A DNA stretch of 47,067 nucleotides. It comes from Bacillus sp. AFS037270. Lineage in GTDB: Bacteria; Bacillota; Bacilli; Bacillales_B; DSM-18226. The stretch covers positions 524 to 47,590 of the forward strand of contig NZ_NUNF01000042.1 of assembly GCF_002585305.1 (NCBI RefSeq), in the 5' to 3' direction. The notes under the pieces are model-generated. The model searched no databases, was not told the DNA's origin, and worked only from the letters and a program-made list of their open reading frames with translations. Of this stretch, positions 16,647 to 23,991 are shown piece after piece (the stretch's first letter is position 1; every line of letters begins with the position of its first letter). A program made the translations under genes and the position numbers.

Positions 16647-16675
16647 TTTACATATATTAATTGTAGTTGTATATT
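16647..16675 (+). promoter_or_regulatory. Sigma-A promoter of the Ktr gene
   Basis: TTTACA (16647-16652), 17 nt, TATATT (16670-16675), about 90 nt ahead of ATG 16766. The rest of 16499-16765 holds the divergent promoter region of the narK-PAS gene; I see no riboswitch-like fold. Confidence 0.6.
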
Positions 16676-16765
16676 TTTCCTGTAATATGTGTTTTACTGT
16701 TACCATAATTTAAATGAAGTATAAATTTTTCTACAAAAATAATAATCGGTTAGGAAGGATATAAA

Positions 16766-18103
16766 ATGGAACAAAAAAAGTATTTTCTTGATCCTCCTAA
16801 AATCCTTGTTGTTGGATTTGCTTCTATTATTTTAATAGGGGCCATTTTATTAACGCTTCCTGCTGCAACTACAAATGGACATGGTCTGTCTTTTTTAAAT
16901 GCTTTGTTCACTGCTACATCAGCAACTTGCGTCACAGGTCTTGTGGTAGTGGATACTGGTACAACTTTTACAATATTTGGTCAAATTGTCATTTTGTCAT
17001 TGATTCAAGTTGGAGGCCTCGGATTTATGACATTCGCAACTTTTTTTGCCTTATTATTAGGAAAGAAAATTTCTTTAAAGGAAAGAATACTACTGCAGGA
17101 ATCTTTAAATAATCTTTCGATGGAAGGAATTGTCAAGCTTGCTAGGAGGATTATTATTTTTACGGGTGTGATTGAATTTATTGGAGCACTTATATTAACG
17201 ATTCGTTTTTCCTTCGATATGCCGCTTAGAAAAGCTATTTATTTTGGTATTTTTCATTCCATTTCCAACTTTAATAATGCAGGATTTGATTTAATGGGGG
17301 AATTTCATAGTTTAACAGGCTATGTGGAGGACCCAACTGTAACCCTAACCGTTTGTTTACTAATTATTTTGGGTGGAATTGGTTTCATTGTCATGAATGA
17401 ACTATATGAATATCGAGCTATTAAACGCGTTTCACTGCATACAAAAATTGTCCTTTTAACAAGTGCTATTTTAGTCATTGTAGGAACCATCGGCATTTTT
17501 TTATTAGAGTATTCCAATCACCTGACATTAAAGCCATTATCCCTGACAGGAAAAATCCTAGGTTCCTTGTTTCAATCTGTCACAGCTAGAACGGCAGGTG
17601 CCAATACATTAAGTATCGGGGATTTAACTCAATCCAGCTTATTATTAATTATTTTGCTGATGTTTATCGGTGCTTCGCCTGGATCAACGGGAGGCGGGAT
17701 AAAAACGACTACCTTTACCACATTACTAGGGGCAGTTTGGTCACAAATTCGCGGGAAAGAGGATGTTATTTTTTACCGTCAGCGTATTGAATATGAAACC
17801 ATATACAAAGCTTTAACGGTAACATTTAGTGGACTGTTTCTCGTGATGTTCATGACACTTGTATTAACTATTTCTGAAAAAGGACATGAATTTTTAGCCA
17901 TTCTTTTTGAGGTGACGTCTGCCTTTGCAACTGTGGGGCTTTCAATGGGATTAACACCTGAATTATCAGATATTGGCAAGATATTGATTATGTTGACCAT
18001 GTTTGCCGGAAGGGTGGGGCCTTTAACGATTGCATTTGCCGTGACTATGCGGAGAAACCCTGACCCGTTCCGCTATCCTAAAGGTAAAATTATGATTGGA
18101 TAA
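16766..18103 (+). CDS. Ktr-type K+ uptake channel subunit (KtrB/KtrD family)
   Basis: A 445-residue membrane protein with four M1-P-M2 repeats. The pore segments SATCVTGLVV, SNFNNAGFD, TARTAGANT and AFATVGLSMG each carry the filter glycine, and the GASPGSTGGGIKTTT gate loop is present. It carries K+ (with Na+ coupling in characterised members) and needs a cytosolic RCK subunit KtrA or KtrC. No such gene is adjacent, which fits the stand-alone KtrD arrangement, but I cannot separate KtrB from KtrD by eye. The start is ATG after GGAAGGATATAAA. Its own terminator follows. Confidence 0.9.
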   Translation: MEQKKYFLDPPKILVVGFASIILIGAILLTLPAATTNGHGLSFLNALFTATSATCVTGLVVVDTGTTFTIFGQIVILSLIQVGGLGFMTFATFFALLLGKKISLKERILLQESLNNLSMEGIVKLARRIIIFTGVIEFIGALILTIRFSFDMPLRKAIYFGIFHSISNFNNAGFDLMGEFHSLTGYVEDPTVTLTVCLLIILGGIGFIVMNELYEYRAIKRVSLHTKIVLLTSAILVIVGTIGIFLLEYSNHLTLKPLSLTGKILGSLFQSVTARTAGANTLSIGDLTQSSLLLIILLMFIGASPGSTGGGIKTTTFTTLLGAVWSQIRGKEDVIFYRQRIEYETIYKALTVTFSGLFLVMFMTLVLTISEKGHEFLAILFEVTSAFATVGLSMGLTPELSDIGKILIMLTMFAGRVGPLTIAFAVTMRRNPDPFRYPKGKIMIG

Positions 18104-18112
18104 TGATTTCGT

Positions 18113-18146
18113 AAGACTCCTGTTAAACCAAACAGGAGTCTTTTTT
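18113..18146 (+). terminator. Intrinsic terminator after the Ktr gene
   Basis: AAGACTCCTGTT and AACAGGAGTCTT, a 12-bp perfect stem with a 6-nt loop and a T run. Confidence 0.9.
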
Positions 18147-18199
18147 GCTATGGTTATGATAAAATTTAAACATTAGAGATACAGATTGGAGTGAATATA

Positions 18200-19360
18200 A
18201 TGAACTTTCCACAAATTGAAACCTTTGAAGGTCGACTAGAACTAATGAAATCTCTTGCAAAAAAGTTTTTAACAAGAGCGCATCAAGTGGACATAGAGGG
18301 GGCCTTTCCTTTTGACAATATTGAAGATTTGAAAAATACAGGTTATACCACCTTAACAGTTCCCTCAAGATATGGGGGCAAGGAGATTTCCTTATATGAA
18401 CTAGTTCGCCTGCAGGAAATGATTGCAGAAGGTGATGGGGCTACTGCGCTTTCTATTGGCTGGCATATGGGGATTATCATGAATCTCCATGAGAAAAGAT
18501 CATGGGGTGAATCATTATTTAAGTTTTTGTGTGAAAAAGTAAACAATGGTGCATTGATTAACAGCGCACAAACTGAGCCTAAAACAGGCAGTCCAACACG
18601 GGGAGGAAGACCAGAAACCAACGCAGTAAAAACAGACCAGGGCTGGGTGATTACAGGCAGAAAAACCTTTACTACCATGGCACCTGTATTGGATTATTTT
18701 ATTGTCAATGCAACAATAAAGGAAACCAATGAAATGGCCAACTTTTTAATCCCAAGAGAAACCAAGGGAGTGAAAATTGAAGAAACCTGGGATAGTATCG
18801 CTTTACGAGGAACGGGAAGTCATGATTTAATCCTTGAAAAGGTGGTCATTCCTGAAGAATATCTTGTTGAAGTGCCAAATGCAAAAGGCAGAAAGGCTAA
18901 CGGATGGCTGCTTCATATTCCTGCCTGTTATCTTGGAATTGCCAAGGCAGCCCAAAGGTATGCGATTCAATTTGCAAGCGAATATTCTCCAAACAGTATC
19001 AATGGTACTATTATTGATTTACCAAACGTAAGGCAAAAGATTGGTGAAATGGAACTAAAAATAATGCAGGCGGAGTCTTTTTTATACTCCATTGCAAAAC
19101 AATGGGATTCCGCTACAGAAAATGAGCGGGAAAAGATGCTTCCGACACTAGGAGCTGTTAAGTTAACGGTCACAAATGCCGCAATTTCAATTGTAGATTT
19201 AGCGATGAGAATAGTAGGAGCAAAAAGTTTATCCCTCCAAAACCCACTTCAACGATATTATCGCGATGTCCGGGCAGGCTTGCATAATCCTCCAATGGAT
19301 GATATGACCATCGAGCTTTTGGCTAAGGAAAGCATTTTTATCCATCAAAATAATTTATAA
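18200..19360 (+). CDS. Acyl-CoA dehydrogenase family flavoprotein (YdbM-like)
   Basis: About 386 residues in the three-part acyl-CoA dehydrogenase fold: an N-terminal helical domain (GDGATALSIGWHMGI), a beta domain (SAQTEPKTGSPTRGG, FVxTG-like VITGRKTFTTMAP) and a C-terminal helical bundle (MRIVGAKSL, YRDVRAGLHNPP). It should use FAD to form an alpha,beta double bond in an acyl-CoA or a related thioester; the substrate is unknown. It resembles B. subtilis YdbM. The start is ATG 18200 because GGAGTGA (18188-18194) overlaps the alternative GTG at 18191. The gene is single, with no beta-oxidation partners nearby. Confidence 0.85.
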   Translation: MNFPQIETFEGRLELMKSLAKKFLTRAHQVDIEGAFPFDNIEDLKNTGYTTLTVPSRYGGKEISLYELVRLQEMIAEGDGATALSIGWHMGIIMNLHEKRSWGESLFKFLCEKVNNGALINSAQTEPKTGSPTRGGRPETNAVKTDQGWVITGRKTFTTMAPVLDYFIVNATIKETNEMANFLIPRETKGVKIEETWDSIALRGTGSHDLILEKVVIPEEYLVEVPNAKGRKANGWLLHIPACYLGIAKAAQRYAIQFASEYSPNSINGTIIDLPNVRQKIGEMELKIMQAESFLYSIAKQWDSATENEREKMLPTLGAVKLTVTNAAISIVDLAMRIVGAKSLSLQNPLQRYYRDVRAGLHNPPMDDMTIELLAKESIFIHQNNL

Positions 19361-19452
19361 CTCTACGGAATTCGACAAGACCTTTAGAGATTACTAATAG
19401 ATGCTTATTTATTTATATCTATGGGTATCTTAAGATAAAGGAGTGAGGAAGA

Positions 19453-19614
19453 ATGCCAAGAGGTAAAGAATTAGAGCAGCTCCCAATGGCGAATATTGCA
19501 CCCGGAGCTGGCAAAGACGCTGGTAAATACAATCGGGAAGTCCTTGGGAGTATAGTACAAAATGAACAGCCCCAGCCTAGTGAGATTGAAAAAGAAAATG
19601 AAGACATGGTCTAA
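19453..19614 (+). CDS. Small hydrophilic protein of 53 residues, unknown
   Basis: ATG follows AAGGAGTGAGGAAGA and the frame closes at TAA 19612. The product begins MPRGKELEQLPMANIAPGAG and ends in an acidic Gln/Pro/Glu-rich tail. It has no cysteine and no membrane segment. An intrinsic terminator follows within 3 nt. It sits beside spore-type small genes, so a spore or forespore product is possible but unproven. Family not recognised. Confidence 0.65.
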   Translation: MPRGKELEQLPMANIAPGAGKDAGKYNREVLGSIVQNEQPQPSEIEKENEDMV

Positions 19615-19615
19615 T

Positions 19616-19642
19616 AGAGCAGGAATTGTCCTGCTCTTTTTT
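19616..19642 (+). terminator. Intrinsic terminator
   Basis: AGAGCAGGA, ATTG loop, TCCTGCTCT and a T run, immediately after the 53-residue ORF. Confidence 0.88.
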
Positions 19643-19649
19643 ATTCAGT

Positions 19650-19683
19650 AAAAATAAAGACCATCTTTTCAGCGAAAAGATGG
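19650..19683 (-). terminator. Intrinsic terminator of the sspH-like gene
   Basis: CCATCTTTTC (19661-19670) and GAAAAGATGG (19674-19683) form a 10-bp stem. On the minus strand it is followed by a T-rich stretch (TCTTTATTTTTAC). Confidence 0.8.
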
Positions 19684-19691
19684 CAATCCGA

Positions 19692-19871
19692 TTAATCTTC
19701 CATTAATTCATGAATCTCAACAATTGATCGTTCTTCAAGCGGTCCCCGCAAATGAACAGTGGCTGTTCTTCCGTCTTCATTTAACTGATCAATCCAAACG
19801 GAAGTTCCGTTATATTTAACTTCAATATCAGCAGAAGACGATAGAATTTGCTTTACTCGATTAACATTCAT
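19692..19871 (-). CDS. sspH: H-type small acid-soluble spore protein (SspH family)
   Basis: A 59-residue protein starting MNVNRVKQILSSSADIEVKY, with VWIDQLNEDGRTATVHLRG and a VEIHEL ending. This matches the SspH family (MNV-R-A-EI-S..., V-I--V, A-V). H-type SASPs are minor forespore-made proteins under sigma-F/G control in B. subtilis. The start is placed at ATG 19871, 8 nt after AGGAG; the GTG three codons upstream overlaps this site. It shows that the organism sporulates or descends from a spore former. Confidence 0.85.
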   Translation of the reverse strand: MNVNRVKQILSSSADIEVKYNGTSVWIDQLNEDGRTATVHLRGPLEERSIVEIHELMED

Positions 19872-19943
19872 TTTTTTCACTCCTGAATTCTATGATGGTA
19901 ATTTAGGTACAAATATATTGTAACCGTTTTCTTCTATTGTATA

Positions 19944-20132
19944 TTAATGAGTGGAATAGATATCAATTTGGTTGCCGTTAATTGTCCCATCTTCATGTAA
20001 ATTCTCTAGGCTGCTAAGGTAGTTCTCAAGTTCCACTTGCATTTCCTTTGGTGCACCAGGTTTTAAATGCCAATTTCCAGGCTCATCAACAAAATACGAG
20101 CTATTTGTAAACTCCGGCCTCTTTCTAGGCAT
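19944..20132 (-). CDS. Small hydrophilic protein of 62 residues, unknown
   Basis: ATG 20132 is preceded by AAGGGAGTGAG. The product begins MPRKRPEFTNSSYFVDEPGN and includes WHLKPGAPKEMQVELENYL, followed by an acidic C-terminus. It has no cysteine, signal peptide or membrane segment. It lies 72 nt upstream of the sspH-like gene on the same strand; no terminator was seen between them. Family not recognised. Confidence 0.6.
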   Translation of the reverse strand: MPRKRPEFTNSSYFVDEPGNWHLKPGAPKEMQVELENYLSSLENLHEDGTINGNQIDIYSTH

Positions 20133-20559
20133 AAACTCACTCCCTTATTCCTTCAATAGTTAATCATAATGATAATAAAAAGAGTCTCAGGAAAGTTTGA
20201 TTTATAACTTCCATCGTGCTTATGCTTACCAATAATTATATAATTATTCGATATCCAATCCGTAAAAGATAAGTCTATATTCTTATTGCCTCCCTGATTC
20301 GTTCGGGTTTATGATAGGTGAAATAAAGGGAGCAGCACTTTGGGGAAGATGAAATATTAGGCACATAAAAAACAATTTTTATGAATGTGAAACCAAAACA
20401 CCATGGTCATCGTCATATATATTTGAGAATAAAAACAGTCATGTCCTACATAAAACGGTCATATGATAAAGGAGAATTTAATCAGAAGGACAGGTAATGA
20501 TGTTGTCGAGAAATGTTGAAAAATAAGTAAAAATAACGTGTACGGTATTAATAAATCAT
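20133..20559. other. Gene-free stretch
   Basis: No ORF with a credible ribosome binding site was found. A 38-codon ORF at 20381-20497 lacks one. The stretch is AT-rich with short A/T inverted repeats (for example CATAAAAA/TTTTTATG at 20363-20383). I see no known RNA family. Confidence 0.4.
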
Positions 20560-20645
20560 ACATAAAATGGCATATTTTATGTTTTAATTTTTTAAAAAAG
20601 TGTGGTATAGTAATTGAGGTTCGTTTACCGGAGCTTATTGGTAAG
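20560..20645 (+). promoter_or_regulatory. ltaS promoter with upstream inverted repeat
   Basis: TGGTATAGT (20603-20611) is an extended -10, and a weak TTTAAT lies 17 nt upstream. Directly upstream is the perfect 9-5-9 inverted repeat ACATAAAAT / ATTTTATGT (20560-20582), a candidate operator or curved UP-like element. In the transcript TTTACC and GGTAAG (20624-20645) can form a small hairpin before the GAGGAGA ribosome binding site. Confidence 0.5.
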
Positions 20646-20663
20646 TGAGAGGAGAATTATGTT

Positions 20664-22619
20664 ATGAATAAAATTAGATTACCTAAAACATTAAATAACA
20701 GCCATATTTCATTCTTTGTAATTGCCGTTTTATTATTCTGGATCAAAACATATGCGGCCTATCAAATTGAATTTAACTTAGGAATTGATAATAATCTGCA
20801 GAAATTTTTGCTGCTGATCAATCCTTTAAGTTCAGCGCTTTTTTTTCTTGGTTTAGCCTTGCTCTTTAAGAGACGTACCAAGCTAGTCATGATTATTATC
20901 AATTTCTTTTTATCATTCTTGTTGTACGCTAATATCGCGTATTATCGATTTTTTAATGACTTTATTACGGTACCAGTACTAATGCAGACAAAAACAAATG
21001 CTGGACAATTGGGGGATAGTGCACTATCTCTAATTTCTCCATTTGATATTTTATACTTTCTTGATACAATCATTTTAATTGTTTTGGCGTTAACTGTTTT
21101 CAAAAAAGTGACAGTAACGAATAGAAAGTCTTATAAAATGGTTTTATTGTTTGCAATCACTACGTTTCTTTTTAACCTGGGGTTAGCGGAAAAGGATCGT
21201 CCACAATTATTAACACGTTCTTTTGATCGCAACTACTTAGTTAAATACCTAGGTGCATACAATTTTACGATTTATGATGTAATTCAAAATATTAAATCTT
21301 CTAGTCAGCGGGCATTAGCTGACAGCAGTGATATCACGGATGTAGAGAACTATCGTAAAGCAAACTACGCTGCTCCAAATCCGGTTTACTTTGGTAAGGC
21401 AAAAGGAATGAACGTACTTTATATTTCAATGGAGTCCTTCCAAAGCTTTATGATTGATTATAAGATGCCAAACGGACAAGAGGTAACACCATTTTTGAAT
21501 TCATTGGCACATGATGGCAGTACTTTCTATTTTGATAATTTCTACCATCAAACAGGGCAAGGTAAAACATCTGATGCTGAATTCTTAATGGAGAATTCCT
21601 TATACCCTATGGCACAAGGGGCCGTTTTCGTTAATAAAGCTCAAAATACGTACCAGGCGATGCCTTCAATTCTAAAAGGACAGGGATATACATCTGCTGT
21701 TTTCCATGGAAACTATAAAACATTCTGGAACAGAAATGTTATCTATAAAGCTTTTGGATATGATCAGTTTTACGATGCGGAATACTATAACATGACTGAC
21801 GAAAATACCAAAAACTATGGAATGAAAGACAAACCATTCTTTAAAGAATCTATGCCTTTGTTGCAAGGCTTAAAGCAGCCATTCTATACAAAGTTCATTT
21901 CGTTATCTAACCACTTCCCATTTGAAATGGATCCAGAGGATACAGATTTTCCAGCTGGTGATTATGGTGATTCGGTTGTTAACCAGTATTTCCAATCTGC
22001 CCATTATATGGACCAGGCATTTGAACAGTTCTTTAATGACTTAAAAGCTAGTGGATTGTACGATAATACAGTAATTGTTATGTATGGTGACCACTATGGT
22101 ATCTCTGAAAACCATAATGAAGCGATGGCTAAAGTATTAGGTGTAGATGAAATTACACCGGCTATTAACGCAAAATTACAGCGTGTACCTTTATATATTC
22201 ACGTACCTGGTGTGAAAGGTGGAGTTCAGCATCAAATTGGCGGCGAAGTGGATGTCCGTCCAACTGTCCTTCATTTATTAGGTATTGATACAAAGGATTA
22301 TATGGAATTTGGTTCTGACTTACTTTCTAAAGATCATCGTAATTGGGCGTTGTTTAGAAATGGTGACTTTGTATCATCGGACGGCATTCAAATCAATGAA
22401 AAATGTTACGGATATGAGACAACTGAAGAATTAACGGATAATGCCCTATGTAAGAGCATTGATGAAAAAGTAAAAACAGAATTGCAGATGTCAGATGAAA
22501 TTGTCTATAAAGACTTATTAAGATTCTATAAGCCTGAAGGATATACCCCAATTAATCCTAATGACTATGAGTATTTAGGACCTAAGGGAAAAGCAACAAA
22601 AACAACTGAAGACAATTAA
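20664..22619 (+). CDS. ltaS: Lipoteichoic acid synthase (LtaS family)
   Basis: A 651-residue polyglycerol-phosphate synthase: five N-terminal transmembrane helices (about 15-185) followed by an extracellular sulfatase-fold domain (about 235-620). The signal-peptidase-type cleavage site A-L-A (217-219) is retained. Catalytic-site elements include ISMESFQ, the nucleophile Thr302 in GQGKTSDAE, HGNYKTFWNRN, SNHFPF and YGDHYGIS. It transfers glycerol phosphate from phosphatidylglycerol to build lipoteichoic acid on the outer membrane face. Bacillus usually has several paralogues (LtaS, YfnI, YqgS); which one this corresponds to is not settled. It is monocistronic with a terminator. Confidence 0.92.
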   Translation: MNKIRLPKTLNNSHISFFVIAVLLFWIKTYAAYQIEFNLGIDNNLQKFLLLINPLSSALFFLGLALLFKRRTKLVMIIINFFLSFLLYANIAYYRFFNDFITVPVLMQTKTNAGQLGDSALSLISPFDILYFLDTIILIVLALTVFKKVTVTNRKSYKMVLLFAITTFLFNLGLAEKDRPQLLTRSFDRNYLVKYLGAYNFTIYDVIQNIKSSSQRALADSSDITDVENYRKANYAAPNPVYFGKAKGMNVLYISMESFQSFMIDYKMPNGQEVTPFLNSLAHDGSTFYFDNFYHQTGQGKTSDAEFLMENSLYPMAQGAVFVNKAQNTYQAMPSILKGQGYTSAVFHGNYKTFWNRNVIYKAFGYDQFYDAEYYNMTDENTKNYGMKDKPFFKESMPLLQGLKQPFYTKFISLSNHFPFEMDPEDTDFPAGDYGDSVVNQYFQSAHYMDQAFEQFFNDLKASGLYDNTVIVMYGDHYGISENHNEAMAKVLGVDEITPAINAKLQRVPLYIHVPGVKGGVQHQIGGEVDVRPTVLHLLGIDTKDYMEFGSDLLSKDHRNWALFRNGDFVSSDGIQINEKCYGYETTEELTDNALCKSIDEKVKTELQMSDEIVYKDLLRFYKPEGYTPINPNDYEYLGPKGKATKTTEDN

Positions 22620-22624
22620 TTATT

Positions 22625-22653
22625 GAGAGAGGGACTTTGTCCTTCTCTTTTTT
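22625..22653 (+). terminator. Intrinsic terminator after ltaS
   Basis: GAGAGGGAC and GTCCTTCTC with a TTT loop (one G-U pair), then a T run. Confidence 0.82.
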
Positions 22654-22750
22654 ATTATTTAGAGGGGAAGCAAAATAAAGGATTAGCCAATTTGGACAGG
22701 TTAGCATATAATAAGTGAAATACATTTACGAACAGTCAGGAGTGGATCGC

Positions 22751-23269
22751 ATGAGAGACGTAACTTTATTGGATATATTTGAACACCGCATTGCCCAAAA
22801 GTATTTAAACCGCTCAGGACTTGCCCATGCGATTGCGGTGGCATACCATGCTTTTCATTTGAGTAAAGAACATCAGCTTGATGTTGATATTGCTGCTAAA
22901 GCAGGGCTTCTCCATGATATGGGGCACTATACTTGGTATAAGAACGGAAAATGGGATTATGACCTATATAAACAAAATGATATTCATCCAATAAAAGGCG
23001 CCGAACGGGCGCATAAGCTATTGATCCGCCTTGGGGAAAACCCAATTAAGGCCAAGACGATTGCGCTTGCGATTCTATTTCATACCGACTCATTTTTGCC
23101 TTCAAATGATATTGTAAGGACACCACTACAGCAAGTTGTAAAATGGGCGGATGAAAAAGATGAAGAAGAAGGTGGAATGCATCATTATCGGACGATTGAT
23201 TATGAACGTGCAAAAAAAAGTATTATTCGTTTAGACAAGTGGATTGACGAAGAATATAATCATCAATAG
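22751..23269 (+). CDS. HD-domain metal-dependent hydrolase
   Basis: A 172-residue soluble protein with HD-domain motifs: H in GLAHAIAVAYH (about 28), the LLHDMGHY doublet (about 57-64), H of IHPIKGAERAH, FHTD near 117 and a late D in KWADEKDEEEG. HD proteins usually hydrolyse phosphate esters of nucleotides; the substrate cannot be told. The start is placed at ATG 22751 with CAGGAGTGG about 7 nt upstream; the ORF extends 12 codons further up without a ribosome binding site. TATAAT lies at about 22708-22713. The terminator is shared with the convergent gene. Confidence 0.78.
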   Translation: MRDVTLLDIFEHRIAQKYLNRSGLAHAIAVAYHAFHLSKEHQLDVDIAAKAGLLHDMGHYTWYKNGKWDYDLYKQNDIHPIKGAERAHKLLIRLGENPIKAKTIALAILFHTDSFLPSNDIVRTPLQQVVKWADEKDEEEGGMHHYRTIDYERAKKSIIRLDKWIDEEYNHQ

Positions 23270-23303
23270 AAAAAGGCTGTGCTTTCATTAGCACAGCCTT
23301 TTT
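23270..23303. terminator. Bidirectional intrinsic terminator
   Basis: AAAAAGGCTGTGCT and AGCACAGCCTTTTT, a 14-bp perfect stem between two convergent genes. Confidence 0.92.
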
Positions 23304-23305
23304 GC

Positions 23306-23782
23306 TTATCCCTGTTTAAAGCCTTCTTCTTGCATGAAAGCTATAGCTTCTTCGTATGTATCAAAGCTTTCTTCAAGGTTTAGGCCAAAGTAGATATTCC
23401 ATACTTCATTTTCATAAAGCAAAATGAGAACGTTACCCTCTCCGTCGACCCAGCGCTCTTCCTGTAATTCTCCAATAATGGCTTCCTCATTGGTTGACTT
23501 TTCTAGGGGCGATAAGGCCGCAATGGACTCAGTTAAGATACTCCGAAGCTGCTCAGCTGAAAAATCTCGGATATTGACCATTCCCTTTTCATCTGTTTCA
23601 TAATGATCCAGGTGACCGGCATAAACAAAGCCATTTCCATTCGGATGCAGATGATAAACTATATTTTTTTTATCAGAAATACTTTCTGGAAGCTGAAAAT
23701 TAACACGTTTTAGAGAAACATCTTTCCTCTCTAATTCTGGGTAAGATTCAATAATGGCTAGTTTTTCATTAAATGTCAGCAT
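23306..23782 (-). CDS. Conserved-looking acidic protein of 158 residues, unknown
   Basis: A soluble acidic protein beginning MLTFNEKLAIIESYPELERK. Segments YHLHPNGNGFVYAGHLDHYE and VWNIYFGLNLEESFDTYEEAIAF suggest a compact alpha/beta fold. No catalytic motif, cysteine or membrane segment is visible. Start ATG 23782 is preceded by AAGAAGGAG. Similar proteins seem to occur in B. cereus-group genomes from memory, but I cannot name the family. Confidence 0.65.
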   Translation of the reverse strand: MLTFNEKLAIIESYPELERKDVSLKRVNFQLPESISDKKNIVYHLHPNGNGFVYAGHLDHYETDEKGMVNIRDFSAEQLRSILTESIAALSPLEKSTNEEAIIGELQEERWVDGEGNVLILLYENEVWNIYFGLNLEESFDTYEEAIAFMQEEGFKQG

Positions 23783-23991
23783 ATAAAACTCCTTCTTTTT
23801 AACAAATATTCTCTTATCATACAGATATTTTCCCCAAACGTAAACTCGAATATAGTTGAAAAAAGAAAAAGGATTGAAATTTAAATGAAATGGTGTAAAA
23901 TTACACTAAAGGAGTAATGTTGTAAATAATCCCATAAATTACATAAATCACATAAAACACCTGAATGGAATGAAATAAGGAGGGAGTTTAA

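Noticed and set aside
20161..20180. Fur-like box (AATCATAATGATAATAA).
   Set aside because: It fits neither the 7-1-7 Bacillus Fur pattern nor a promoter, and no iron gene is adjacent.
20381..20497. 38-codon ORF (starts MNVKPKHHGHRH) in the gap before ltaS.
   Set aside because: No Shine-Dalgarno sequence, no terminator of its own and an odd composition; probably chance.
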